Part shown: positions 34,965-43,590 of the stretch, piece after piece
Position numbering within the stretch: the first letter of the stretch is position 1
Layout of the letters: each line of letters opens with the position of its first letter
From: DASQHY01 sp035602605
GTDB lineage: Bacteria; Acidobacteriota; Terriglobia; Acidiferrales; UBA7541
Assembly: GCA_035602605.1 (NCBI GenBank)
Contig: DATNLZ010000037.1
Coordinates: 1 to 64,000, forward strand
Reading direction: 5' to 3'
Length of the DNA: 64,000 nt
Notes under the pieces: generated by a model
Told to the model about the DNA's origin: nothing
Seen by the model: the letters and a program-made list of their open reading frames with translations, nothing else
Database searches by the model: none
Program-made: the position numbers and the translations under genes

Positions 34965-35987
34965 TCACTGATTCGTGAAACTTACGAACTCGGCAAGCTT
35001 AGCATGGGCCGCGCCGGAGTCAATCAGTTTCGCCGCGCAGCTCGCCCCTTCGCGGAAATCGCCGACCAGCCCCGCTGCGACGAGCGCCGCCGCGGCGTTG
35101 ACCAGCACGATATGCCGCGGAGGGCCGGGCTGGCCATTGAAAATCTGTCGAATCATGGCAGCGTTGGTTTCGGCATTGCCTCCGCGCAAGGCCTCCAGCG
35201 GCGCGCGCTCTAGACCAAAATCTTCCGGAACAATACGGAAGAGCCTCACGTTGCCATCTCGTACTTCGGCAATCTGAGTTTCTCCGCTGAGAGAAATTTC
35301 ATCGAGGCCCTCCATACCGTGAACCACAAATGCGTGAGCTACTCCCAACGCAACCAGTGCCCGGGCCTCCAGCTCGACAAGCTCAGCGGAAAATACGCCG
35401 AGCACTTGAGCCGAAGCTCCTGCAGGATTGGTCAGCGGACCGAGCAAGTTGAAAATCGTCCGGCCACCAAGCTGACGCCGCGCTGCCATCACATGCTTCA
35501 TCGCGGTATGCACCGCCGGAGCGAACAAAAACCCGAAGCCCACCTCACAAATGGACGCACCTACTCTTTCAAGGGGTATTTCCGTGCGTGCCCCCAGCGC
35601 TTCCAGGACCTCCTTCGATCCGCATTTCGAGCTGATAGCGCGATTGCCATGTTTGGCGACAGCTGCTCCGGCGGCAGCTACCGCGAATGCCGCGGCGGTC
35701 GAAATGTTGAATGTATTTAAGCCGTCGCCTCCGGTACCGCAAGTATCCACGAGCGTTGCAGGAGCAGGCCAAGTGCTGGAAAAAATCGGTTGCGCATGCC
35801 GCCGCATCGCGGTGGCGAATCCGACGACCTCATCAATAACGTAATCGCGGGAGCGCATCGCGATCAGAAGGTGCACAATGTCATCGTGAGGAACGCGACC
35901 CAAAAGAAGTTCCTCCATGGTGGCTTCAGCCTCGTCACGCGTCAGCCGAGCGCCGCGTTCTAAATGTTCGATGAGAGTCGAAATCAT
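34965..35987 (-). CDS. trpD: Anthranilate phosphoribosyltransferase
   Basis: Transfers phosphoribose from PRPP to anthranilate, the second step of tryptophan synthesis. The PRPP loop is VDTCGTGGDGLNTFNIST at about residues 75-92, and KHGNRAISSKCGS follows. ATG 35987 overlaps the TGA of the upstream DUF1272-like gene. The length of 340 residues is normal. It is 4 kb away from trpEG and on the other strand; no further trp genes are present in the window. Confidence 0.95.
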   Translation of the reverse strand: MISTLIEHLERGARLTRDEAEATMEELLLGRVPHDDIVHLLIAMRSRDYVIDEVVGFATAMRRHAQPIFSSTWPAPATLVDTCGTGGDGLNTFNISTAAAFAVAAAGAAVAKHGNRAISSKCGSKEVLEALGARTEIPLERVGASICEVGFGFLFAPAVHTAMKHVMAARRQLGGRTIFNLLGPLTNPAGASAQVLGVFSAELVELEARALVALGVAHAFVVHGMEGLDEISLSGETQIAEVRDGNVRLFRIVPEDFGLERAPLEALRGGNAETNAAMIRQIFNGQPGPPRHIVLVNAAAALVAAGLVGDFREGASCAAKLIDSGAAHAKLAEFVSFTNQ

Positions 35988-36220
35988 TGGCGGATCCAAT
36001 CAGATGTGTGTATTGCTGCCATGACCGAGGAGCCCAATTTACGAAGCCTTGAGCTCTCGCCGAGGCCTGGCAGCTGACCAGCCCGGCGATTCGGGCAGAC
36101 CTGAGTCCAAGTCGCGGTACAGTTCGCGCAAAACGTGCATTCATACGAGCACGCGAAGGCCTGGCCATGGGCGAGACCAGGGCCGCATTTTGTGCACTGT
36201 TCCTTCATATGCGGCGTCAC
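35984..36220 (-). CDS. Small Cys-rich DUF1272-like protein coupled to trpD
   Basis: A 78-residue protein from GTG 36220 (GAGAGG about 7 bases upstream) or ATG 36208. The pattern CTKC...ACSYECTFCANC...VCPN closely resembles the DUF1272 zinc-binding family, but the last Cys of the usual CPNC is Arg (CPNR), and a non-standard tail of about 30 residues follows. Its TGA overlaps the trpD ATG (ATGA), which argues for real translation. Function is unknown. Confidence 0.68.
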   Translation of the reverse strand: MTPHMKEQCTKCGPGLAHGQAFACSYECTFCANCTATWTQVCPNRRAGQLPGLGESSRLRKLGSSVMAAIHTSDWIRQ

Positions 36221-36307
36221 AAACAGCCTCTCGCTTGCTCCCCTGGGGCGTTGCGAGTAAACTGCTGGCTTTGTGTAAACGCAAATTCTAGCACTGATAG
36301 GTCACCG

Positions 36308-37477
36308 ATGAAGATTCATGAGTATCAGGCCAAAGCTATTCTCAAGCGCTACGGTGTAACGACTCCTCGTGGCGAAGTTGCGCTCACGAAAGAAGAAGCC
36401 CGTCAGGCGGCGCTTCGACTTGGCACCCCGGTCGTGGTCGTCAAAGCACAAATCCATGCCGGTGGCCGAGGGAAAGCTGGAGGCGTGAAACTGGCTCGGT
36501 CCGCCGATGAGGCTGCCGAGCTGGCTGGCAAAATTCTCGGCATGAATCTTGTTACCCCTCAGACGGGACCATCTGGGCGGATCGTTAAGCGCCTGCTAAT
36601 CGAAGAAGGACTCGACATCAAGCGGGAGATATACCTCGGCTTGCTAGTTGACCGTGCTGCCGGCGTGCCCGTTTTTATGGCCAGTTCCGCTGGTGGCATA
36701 GAAATCGAAGAAGTGGCCAAAGAAAACCCATCTGCCATTTTGCACGAGATGATCCATCCCGCTGTCGGATTGCAGCCTTATCAAGCGCGCAAGATTGCGT
36801 TCGGTCTGGGTTTGCCTTCCGAAGCCGTGGGCAACACCGTGCCATTTCTTCAAGCGCTGTATCGCGCCTTCCTGGAAACAGATTCCTCGCTTCTGGAGAT
36901 CAATCCCTGCGTTCTGACTGGCGATGGACGTCTTGTTGCCCTGGATGCCAAGATGGCCTTTGATGACAACGCCATGTTCCGCCACAAAGACATTCGCGAG
37001 CTGCGTGACCTGGGCGAGGAGGACCCGCTGGAAGTCGAGGCCTCAAGATTTGGACTGAATTACATCAAGCTTGATGGCAGCGTGGGCTGCATGGTGAACG
37101 GGGCTGGTCTGGCTATGGCCACCATGGACATCATCAAGCTATCCGGGGGCTCGCCCGCGAATTTTCTGGATGTGGGAGGCGGTGCTTCAGCCGAGCAGGT
37201 CAAAAATGCGTTTAAGATTCTGGTTACGGACACGGGTGTGCGCGCGGTTTTCATCAATATTTTTGGCGGTATCTTGCGTTGCGATGTATTCGCCAATGGA
37301 GTGGTCGCCGCAGCCCACGAGCTGCAACTGAAAATTCCTGTAGTCGTTCGCATGGAAGGCACCAATGTTGAGCAAGGCAAGAAAATTCTGCACGATTCGG
37401 GCCTAAATTTCGGTATCGCTGATGGGATGAAAGATGGCGCAGAAAAAGCCGTCGCGCTCGCCGGAGGTGCGCGATGA
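36308..37477 (+). CDS. sucC: Succinyl-CoA synthetase beta subunit
   Basis: Part of the TCA cycle enzyme converting succinyl-CoA and ADP or GDP to succinate and NTP. ATG 36308 gives the canonical MKIHEYQAKAILKRYGV. The ATP-grasp domain includes VVKAQIHAGGRGKAGGVKLA, and the C-terminal domain has NGAGLAMATMDIIKLSGGSPANFLDVGGGA and FINIFGGILRCD. It has 389 residues and overlaps sucD as ATGA. Confidence 0.97.
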   Translation: MKIHEYQAKAILKRYGVTTPRGEVALTKEEARQAALRLGTPVVVVKAQIHAGGRGKAGGVKLARSADEAAELAGKILGMNLVTPQTGPSGRIVKRLLIEEGLDIKREIYLGLLVDRAAGVPVFMASSAGGIEIEEVAKENPSAILHEMIHPAVGLQPYQARKIAFGLGLPSEAVGNTVPFLQALYRAFLETDSSLLEINPCVLTGDGRLVALDAKMAFDDNAMFRHKDIRELRDLGEEDPLEVEASRFGLNYIKLDGSVGCMVNGAGLAMATMDIIKLSGGSPANFLDVGGGASAEQVKNAFKILVTDTGVRAVFINIFGGILRCDVFANGVVAAAHELQLKIPVVVRMEGTNVEQGKKILHDSGLNFGIADGMKDGAEKAVALAGGAR

Positions 37478-38358
37478 GTGTTTTGGTAAACGAAAAAACG
37501 CGTGTCATCGTTCAAGGATTTACCGGACGCGAAGGGACCTTTCACGCTCAACAGATGATTGAGTACGGGACGCTGGTCGTTGGAGGAGTTACGCCTGGAA
37601 AGGGCGGGACAAAACATCTCGATCGTCCGGTGTTCAACACCGTTGCAGATGCCGCGCGCGAAACCGGCGCAACAGCTTCGGTTATTTTTGTGCCACCCCC
37701 GTTTGCTGCTGACGCCATTCTCGAGGCTGCCGATGCGCTTTTGCCGCTGGTTATTTGCATCACCGAAGGCATTCCGACGATCGATATGGTTCGCGTCGCT
37801 GCAACCATAGACAAATCGCGCACACGCCTTATCGGCCCGAATTGTCCCGGAATTATTTCTCCGGGAAAATGCAAGATAGGTATCATGCCGGGGCGGATCC
37901 ACAAACAAGGCCACGTAGGCCTGGTGAGCCGAAGCGGCACCCTGACTTACGAAGCCGTCGACCAACTTACGCGGCTCGGAATCGGGCAATCGACCTGTAT
38001 CGGTATTGGCGGCGACCCGATCATCGGCACTTCATTTCTCGATGCAATTTATTTCTTCAACGAGGATCCCGACACACGGGCGATCATAATGATCGGCGAA
38101 ATAGGTGGCAACGCTGAGGAGCGTGCCGCAGAATTTATTAAGCTGCACGTCAAGAAACCAGTTTTCGGCTTCATCGCTGGGCAAACTGCGCCACCCGGCA
38201 GACGGATGGGCCACGCCGGCGCAATTATCAGCGGAGGACAGGGCACAGCGAAAGACAAATACGCCGCAATGAGCGCCGCCGGGATTCACACCGTGCAAAG
38301 CCCCGCAGAAATCGGTCATACGTTGGCCGCAGTTCTAGGAAAAGCGGCACCAAGTTAA
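37474..38358 (+). CDS. sucD: Succinyl-CoA synthetase alpha subunit
   Basis: Forms the tetramer with SucC and carries the phosphohistidine. Recognisable parts are VIVQGFTGREGTFHAQQMIEYGT, the CoA-binding GPNCPGIISP, the GIGGDPIIGTSFLDAI loop and the phosphorylated His in RMGHAGAIISGG. The length of 294 residues is normal. It is translationally coupled to sucC and is followed 40 bases later by ndk. Confidence 0.97.
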   Translation: MSVLVNEKTRVIVQGFTGREGTFHAQQMIEYGTLVVGGVTPGKGGTKHLDRPVFNTVADAARETGATASVIFVPPPFAADAILEAADALLPLVICITEGIPTIDMVRVAATIDKSRTRLIGPNCPGIISPGKCKIGIMPGRIHKQGHVGLVSRSGTLTYEAVDQLTRLGIGQSTCIGIGGDPIIGTSFLDAIYFFNEDPDTRAIIMIGEIGGNAEERAAEFIKLHVKKPVFGFIAGQTAPPGRRMGHAGAIISGGQGTAKDKYAAMSAAGIHTVQSPAEIGHTLAAVLGKAAPS

Positions 38359-38398
38359 CGGCGATTCATTCTCAATTGCCCTTCACGGAGGCTTCCTC

Positions 38399-38818
38399 TT
38401 GGCTCTTGAACGCACTTTTGCAATCGTCAAACCCGATGCCGTCGAGCGCGGCCTAGCCGCTCAGATTCTTTCGCGAATTCACAAGGCTGGCTTCCAGATC
38501 GTCGCAATCAGATCCATGCGGCTAACGAAATCGGAAGCGGAAGGATTTTATGCTGTGCACAAAGCCAGGCCGTTTTTTGGTGAGCTCACGAATTTCATGA
38601 GTTCCGGAAAAATCATCGCTCTGGTGCTCGAAGCCGATGGGGCAATCGCAAAATGGCGCGGGACCATGGGCGCAACTGATCCTACCAAGGCTGAGCCAGG
38701 CACAATCCGGCGCGATCTTGGCACCAGTATTCAGAACAATTGTACGCACGGCTCCGATGGGCCTGAAACCGCCCAATTTGAGATGAACTACTTCTTTGCC
38801 GGGCGCGAATTAATCTGA
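38399..38818 (+). CDS. ndk: Nucleoside diphosphate kinase (TTG start)
   Basis: Equilibrates nucleoside di- and triphosphates by a phosphohistidine mechanism. TTG 38399 has CACGGAGG upstream and gives MALERTFAIVKPDAVERGL. The active-site His is in NCTHGSDGPETAQFE at about residue 117. The 139-residue length is typical. It lies after sucCD, an order seen in several phyla, and would use or supply GTP from that enzyme. Confidence 0.95.
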   Translation: MALERTFAIVKPDAVERGLAAQILSRIHKAGFQIVAIRSMRLTKSEAEGFYAVHKARPFFGELTNFMSSGKIIALVLEADGAIAKWRGTMGATDPTKAEPGTIRRDLGTSIQNNCTHGSDGPETAQFEMNYFFAGRELI

Positions 38819-38881
38819 CCAAGCCAGCAACCAACCGTGGCGGCCATTCCTTAAGAGGTTTGTTCGTGTAACATATCTCCT

Positions 38882-39115
38882 GTGGACTCCTTACGCGAAT
38901 TGGGCCGCCTGCTGCTTCTTGTAGGGGCGATTTTGGCGCTCGTGGGAGCTTTCCTGTATTTCAAAGGGAAGCTTCCTTTGCGCTTAGGCAGGCTACCTGG
39001 TGACATCGTCCACCGCGGTGAGCATTCGACAATCTATTTTCCTATCGTGACCTGCGCTATTGTAAGCATTGGATTGACGTTGCTGGTCTGGCTGATTTCC
39101 CTTTTCAGGCGTTAA
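38882..39115 (+). CDS. DUF2905 small membrane protein (GTG start)
   Basis: A 77-residue protein with two hydrophobic segments. The sequence LGRLLLLVGAILALVGAFLYFKGKLPLRLGRLPGDI matches the DUF2905 pattern, and the second segment is IVTCAIVSIGLTLLVWLISLF. Function is unknown. The start is GTG 38882; no ribosome binding site is clear, while TAACAT 8 bases upstream could be a -10 element of a leaderless transcript. xseA follows 6 bases later. Confidence 0.82.
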   Translation: MDSLRELGRLLLLVGAILALVGAFLYFKGKLPLRLGRLPGDIVHRGEHSTIYFPIVTCAIVSIGLTLLVWLISLFRR

Positions 39116-39121
39116 ATACCA

Positions 39122-40477
39122 ATGACACAGTTCCAGTTTAATCTCGCTCCCGAACGCAAGATCTGGTCAGTCCGGGAATTGACGGTACGCATCCGCGATC
39201 AGCTCGCACGCCATTTCAGTGATATTTGGGTCGAGGGTGAAATCTCCAATTGTAAGGAAGCGCAGTCCGGCCACTTCTACTTCACGTTGAAGGACGCGAA
39301 AGCTCAGGTGCGTTGCATTTCGTTTCGCAATCAGTTTCGCCTGCTGAAATTCCGACCGGAAGATGGCTTGCACGTGACGGTGCGCGGCTCAATCAGCGTT
39401 TACGAGCCACGCGGCGACTATCAAATTTATGTAGAACACATCGAACCGGTAGGACTCGGTGCGCTTCAAGGTGCTTTCGAGCAGCTGAAGAAGCGCCTCG
39501 AAGCCGAGGGCTTATTCGATCCCGCACGGAAAAAACGGCTGCCTCTGTTGCCACGGCGGATTGGTCTGATCACATCGCCGCACGGAGCTGCGGTCAGCGA
39601 CCTGGTTCGCATCTTGCGGCGGAGGTTTCACGGCGTTTGCATCACCTTGTATCCTGTGCCCGTCCAGGGGCAGGGTGCCGCTGCAGAAATTGTCGAGGCC
39701 CTAACCTTTTTTAACAAGAAGAAATCAGTTGATGTACTGATCGTTGCGCGTGGCGGCGGCTCTCTCGAAGACTTGTGGGCCTTCAACGAAGAAAGTGTTG
39801 CGCGCGCGATTGCAGCGTCGTCGATCGCAATCGTTTCCGGCGTCGGCCACGAAACTGATTTCACCATCTGCGATTTTGTCGCTGACGTCAGAGCATCAAC
39901 GCCCTCAGCGGCCGCTGAGCTGGTGGTGCAAACACGCCGCGAATTCGATAAACATATCGCCGATCTTCGCCGGTCGCTTGCGCAGCGAATGAGTTATGCA
40001 CTTCTCCATTACAAACACCGTCTCCAGACGTTCGCGGCCCATCGTGGCTTCCGGCGTCCCGTGGACCTGCTACGCCAAGCTCGCCAGCGTACCGATGATC
40101 TAACCGCACAGCTCGCGGGTGGCTTGCGCGGGCGTCTGGAGCTTGCCCGGCGCCGCTTCACAATTGCGAAAACACGGGTTGTTGCCTTCGATCTCGGTTC
40201 GCGAGTCGTTTCCCTGCGTTTGCACCTTGAGAAACACACCGGCGAGGTCAACTTGGGAATCGAGCAGCAGATTCGACTGAAGCGCGAGCGCCTGGAGAGA
40301 CTCCGCCTGCAACTCGAGGAACGCAGTCCTTTGCGCATTCTGGAACGGGGTTTTGCAATCGCTTACGATCACGCCGGAAATGTGCTCCGCTCCGCGGAGC
40401 AGGTCTCCGTTGGAGATACGGTCTCCATTCAGCTCGCTCGCGGTCTTCTCACTACGGAAGTAAAAAAGAAAAGTTAG
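39122..40477 (+). CDS. xseA: Exodeoxyribonuclease VII large subunit
   Basis: Catalytic subunit of the single-strand exonuclease ExoVII. The N-terminal OB fold has WVEGEISNCKEAQSGHFYFTLKDAKAQVRCISF, followed by the catalytic domain with RIGLITSPHGAAVSDL, VLIVARGGGSLEDLWAFNEE and SGVGHETDFTICDFVADVRASTPSAAAELV. A long coiled-coil region then leads to RGFAIAYDHAGNVLRS. The length of 451 residues is normal. No xseB was found next to it. Confidence 0.96.
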   Translation: MTQFQFNLAPERKIWSVRELTVRIRDQLARHFSDIWVEGEISNCKEAQSGHFYFTLKDAKAQVRCISFRNQFRLLKFRPEDGLHVTVRGSISVYEPRGDYQIYVEHIEPVGLGALQGAFEQLKKRLEAEGLFDPARKKRLPLLPRRIGLITSPHGAAVSDLVRILRRRFHGVCITLYPVPVQGQGAAAEIVEALTFFNKKKSVDVLIVARGGGSLEDLWAFNEESVARAIAASSIAIVSGVGHETDFTICDFVADVRASTPSAAAELVVQTRREFDKHIADLRRSLAQRMSYALLHYKHRLQTFAAHRGFRRPVDLLRQARQRTDDLTAQLAGGLRGRLELARRRFTIAKTRVVAFDLGSRVVSLRLHLEKHTGEVNLGIEQQIRLKRERLERLRLQLEERSPLRILERGFAIAYDHAGNVLRSAEQVSVGDTVSIQLARGLLTTEVKKKS

Positions 40478-40489
40478 ACCATCGATTGA

Positions 40490-42298
40490 TCAGTCGTCGA
40501 CCGTCGATGCCACCTTGAGAACGGCCAGGAACGCCTCTTGCGGAATGTCAACGCGGCCGACACGCTTCATTCGCCGCTTACCTTCTTTTTGTTTTTCGAG
40601 CAGCTTGCGCTTGCGCGATATGTCACCACCATAACACTTAGCCAAGACGTTTTTGCGCATCGCCGCAACGGTTTCGCGTGCGATCACGCGGCTCCCGATC
40701 GCGGCTTGAATTGGCACCTCAAACATCTGACGCGGGATTAATTTGCGAAGGCGCGACACCAGCTCGCGGCCACGCTCGTAGGATTGTTCGCGGTGACAAA
40801 TCAGTGCCAGTGCATCGACAGGTTCGCCACCCACTAGCACGTCCAGTTTCACGAGATCGGCTTCGGTGTAGCCTGCCAGGTGATAATCAAGCGAAGCATA
40901 ACCGCGCGAAACACTTTTTAGTCGATCGTAGAAATCCAGCACGATCTCGTTGAGCGGCAATTCGTAAGTCAGCATTACCCGCTGTGGCGAGAGGTATTCA
41001 AAGTTTTTTTGGGTGCCGCGCTTCTCCTCGCACAGTTGCAAAATTGCTCCAACGGAATCCTCGGCGGTGATAATCATTGCGGTGATAATCGGCTCTTCAA
41101 TTTTCGCAATTTCACCCGGTGAAGGAAATTTCGTCGGGCTATTCACTTCTACAGTTGCCCCTCCGGTTGTCGAAATTCTGTACCGCACGCTCGGCGCAGT
41201 CGTAATCAGGTTGAGCCCGAACTCGCGCTCAAGCCTTTCTTGTACAATTTCCATGTGCAGCAATCCCAGAAAGCCACAGCGAAAGCCGAATCCCAGCGCC
41301 ACCGAGTTTTCCGGTTCGTAGAAAAATGCCGCATCGTTCAACTGTAATTTACCAAGGGCGTCGCGTAGCGGCTCATAATCGCTGGCCAAAACCGGATAAA
41401 GTCCGGCGAAAACCATCGGCTTGATGGCTTCAAAACCGGGCAACGCGGATGCCGGGCGATCGGCCTCGACAACCGTATCTCCCATTCGAGCCTCAGCCAC
41501 CCGTTTGATGTTGGCGATAACAAAGCCCACGTCGCCGGCCGCCAGTTCTTCTAGAACAACCGGCTTCGGTGTGAGTGCTCCGAGGGCCTCGACTTCGTAT
41601 ACTTCATTGTTGGTACACAGCCGAATTGTTGTTCCCTTCGTCATGCGGCCTTCCATTACGCGGACCAGCACGACTGCACCTCGATAGGGATCGAACCAGG
41701 AATCGAAGATGAGCGCGCGAAGAGGTGCCGTATCGCTGCCCTTCGGTGGCGGAACGCGTTTGACGATGGCCTCGAGCACTTCTTCGACGCCAATTCCACT
41801 TTTCGCGCTGATCATGAGCGCGTCAGTTGCCGCAATCGCGAGTACGCTCTCGATCTGCTCGCGAACCTGTTCGGGCTGCGCCGCCGGCAGATCGATCTTG
41901 TTAATGATAGGGATAATCGTCAGATTGTGCTGCGCCGCGAGAAATGTATTCGCCACGGTTTGCGCCTCAACGCCCTGACTGGCATCGACGACTAGCAGAG
42001 CGCCTTCACAGGCAGAGAGGGCGCGCGAGACCTCGTACGAGAAATCCACATGCCCGGGCGTGTCAATCAAATTCAGGCGGTACGTCTGTCCGTCGCGCGC
42101 CTGGTAAGACAGGCGAATACTTTTGGCTTTGATCGTGATGCCACGCTCGCGCTCAAGGTCCATCGAATCGAGAACTTGCGCGGTCATTTCCCGTTCGGTC
42201 AATGCGCCCGTCAGTTCAAGGAGACGATCGGCGAGTGTAGACTTGCCGTGATCGATGTGCGCAATGATGCAAAAATTCCTAATGAACTGGGGATCCAT
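40490..42298 (-). CDS. lepA: Elongation factor 4 (LepA)
   Basis: A ribosome-binding GTPase implicated in translation under stress and in ribosome assembly. G motifs are AHIDHGKSTLADRLLE, DTPGHVDF and NKIDLPAA. The C-terminal LepA domain (GGDISRKRKLLEKQKEGKRRMKRVG) is diagnostic and separates it from EF-G. The length of 602 residues is normal. It converges on xseA with a 12-base gap. Confidence 0.98.
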   Translation of the reverse strand: MDPQFIRNFCIIAHIDHGKSTLADRLLELTGALTEREMTAQVLDSMDLERERGITIKAKSIRLSYQARDGQTYRLNLIDTPGHVDFSYEVSRALSACEGALLVVDASQGVEAQTVANTFLAAQHNLTIIPIINKIDLPAAQPEQVREQIESVLAIAATDALMISAKSGIGVEEVLEAIVKRVPPPKGSDTAPLRALIFDSWFDPYRGAVVLVRVMEGRMTKGTTIRLCTNNEVYEVEALGALTPKPVVLEELAAGDVGFVIANIKRVAEARMGDTVVEADRPASALPGFEAIKPMVFAGLYPVLASDYEPLRDALGKLQLNDAAFFYEPENSVALGFGFRCGFLGLLHMEIVQERLEREFGLNLITTAPSVRYRISTTGGATVEVNSPTKFPSPGEIAKIEEPIITAMIITAEDSVGAILQLCEEKRGTQKNFEYLSPQRVMLTYELPLNEIVLDFYDRLKSVSRGYASLDYHLAGYTEADLVKLDVLVGGEPVDALALICHREQSYERGRELVSRLRKLIPRQMFEVPIQAAIGSRVIARETVAAMRKNVLAKCYGGDISRKRKLLEKQKEGKRRMKRVGRVDIPQEAFLAVLKVASTVDD

Positions 42299-42456
42299 TA
42301 AACTGTCAGTCTGGGCATTACGAAAATCAGCCGCACAAAACGGTCAAACGACCGCAGCGTTGTGTGGGAATTCATGGTGCCCGCGAAACACTTCAGTTTG
42401 CCACAAGTTCTGCTTGGCAGCAAAACAGCAGGCGCCCGTTAGTTCATTGCCTGGGG

Positions 42457-43338
42457 TTAATCCGACGACTTAGCTTTTTCTATTTTGTTGTCTTTTATCA
42501 GAAGTTCAACTGCTTGGGACGGAGGTAGGTTATCCGGTAACCGCCGAAAATCCGTATAAGTTTCTTTCTCTCTAACGGTGACGGTCTTGAAGAAGAGCAC
42601 CTTACCGTTCATATTGATATCCATGGATGTCACTTCCCAATGCCCGGAGCCCACATCCTGCTGTTTTACAGCGAACGTGCCGCCTTTGTCCAAATGTCCT
42701 AAGATGCCACCACCAAACTTGACCTCATCTGTGAGCCGACCATTTATTTCCACGATACGTTTTTCTTTTCCGTCTATGACCAGATTTCCCGTCATGTGGT
42801 GAAACACTTGCGCAGGCCGTGTGGTGGGGTGAAATTTTGGATTGGGAGTGAAGTTAACTTTTATAAGGTTCCCTTGCATACCACCAGGTTGAAACTTAAA
42901 AGCCTCGGGAAACATTTTCAGCAGGTTTCGTATCTGGTCAGCATCTTCACGCTGTTTCTTTTTCAATTGCTGGAACTGATCTGGGTGCCTTATCAATTTC
43001 TGGATACGCTGATCCTCGGCCTGTTGCTGCTTAGGACTTAACGGTTGACCGTTTATGGCTATCAGGCGCTGAATTTCCCCTTCCTTGGTCTGACAAACAT
43101 CAAGTATCTTTTGCTTACCGCCTTCCTCATGTACCTCGCGGTAGCGCCACAAAGAATGATCGCGTACCTCGGAATCGATTTCATGGCGGATTACTTCTCG
43201 CACCAGCTGATGAACATCCTGCCCAGCAGCCATATTCGAGGAGGGGCTCTGAGCGCGAGTCAGCAAAACGGGCCTTGCGATCAGGCAGAAGGCTGTTCCC
43301 AGATATACAAGATTCGTGAAAAACTTGTGCTTTCGCAT
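42457..43338 (-). CDS. Secreted protein of unknown function
   Basis: Not recognised. The 293-residue product begins with a basic n-region and hydrophobic segment (FFTNLVYLGTAFCLIARPVLL) followed by RAQS, consistent with secretion. The middle is Gln/Lys-rich and likely helical (QQQAEDQRIQKLIRHPDQFQQLKKKQ). The C-terminal half looks like a beta-rich domain (FHHMTGNLVIDGKEKRIVEINGRLTDEVKFGGGILGHLDKGG) reminiscent of LolA/LolB-like lipoprotein carrier folds; that is only an impression. It lies upstream of lepA on the same strand. Confidence 0.75.
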   Translation of the reverse strand: MRKHKFFTNLVYLGTAFCLIARPVLLTRAQSPSSNMAAGQDVHQLVREVIRHEIDSEVRDHSLWRYREVHEEGGKQKILDVCQTKEGEIQRLIAINGQPLSPKQQQAEDQRIQKLIRHPDQFQQLKKKQREDADQIRNLLKMFPEAFKFQPGGMQGNLIKVNFTPNPKFHPTTRPAQVFHHMTGNLVIDGKEKRIVEINGRLTDEVKFGGGILGHLDKGGTFAVKQQDVGSGHWEVTSMDINMNGKVLFFKTVTVREKETYTDFRRLPDNLPPSQAVELLIKDNKIEKAKSSD

Positions 43339-43493
43339 GGTCGGAGTATGTGACTACATCACGGTGCTGACCGTCTGTTTAAGCTCCCTTACTTTGATGA
43401 TCGGCAGGAGTCCACGGGAGCAAAATACTTGTTGGCCAACGCTCCTCGGAGGTAAGGCGGTGTTCTATTCTACATCGGGATACAGGACACCTT

Positions 43494-43522
43494 TTGTAGA
43501 AGCGCTTCCAGCGTTATATAGT
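43494..43522 (+). promoter_or_regulatory. Sigma-70-type promoter before the TPR-GAF gene
   Basis: TTGTAG and TATAGT are separated by exactly 17 bases and lie about 70 bases upstream of the ATG at 43591. The spacer contains a perfect 10-base palindrome, GAAGCGCTTC (43499-43508), which could be an operator. Confidence 0.6.
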
Positions 43523-43590
43523 ATTTGGGATCGGTTCAATGATTCCGCGCTGGTGCGGTTTCAGTCTCCAATAGGAAGTTCTTCGCTCCC

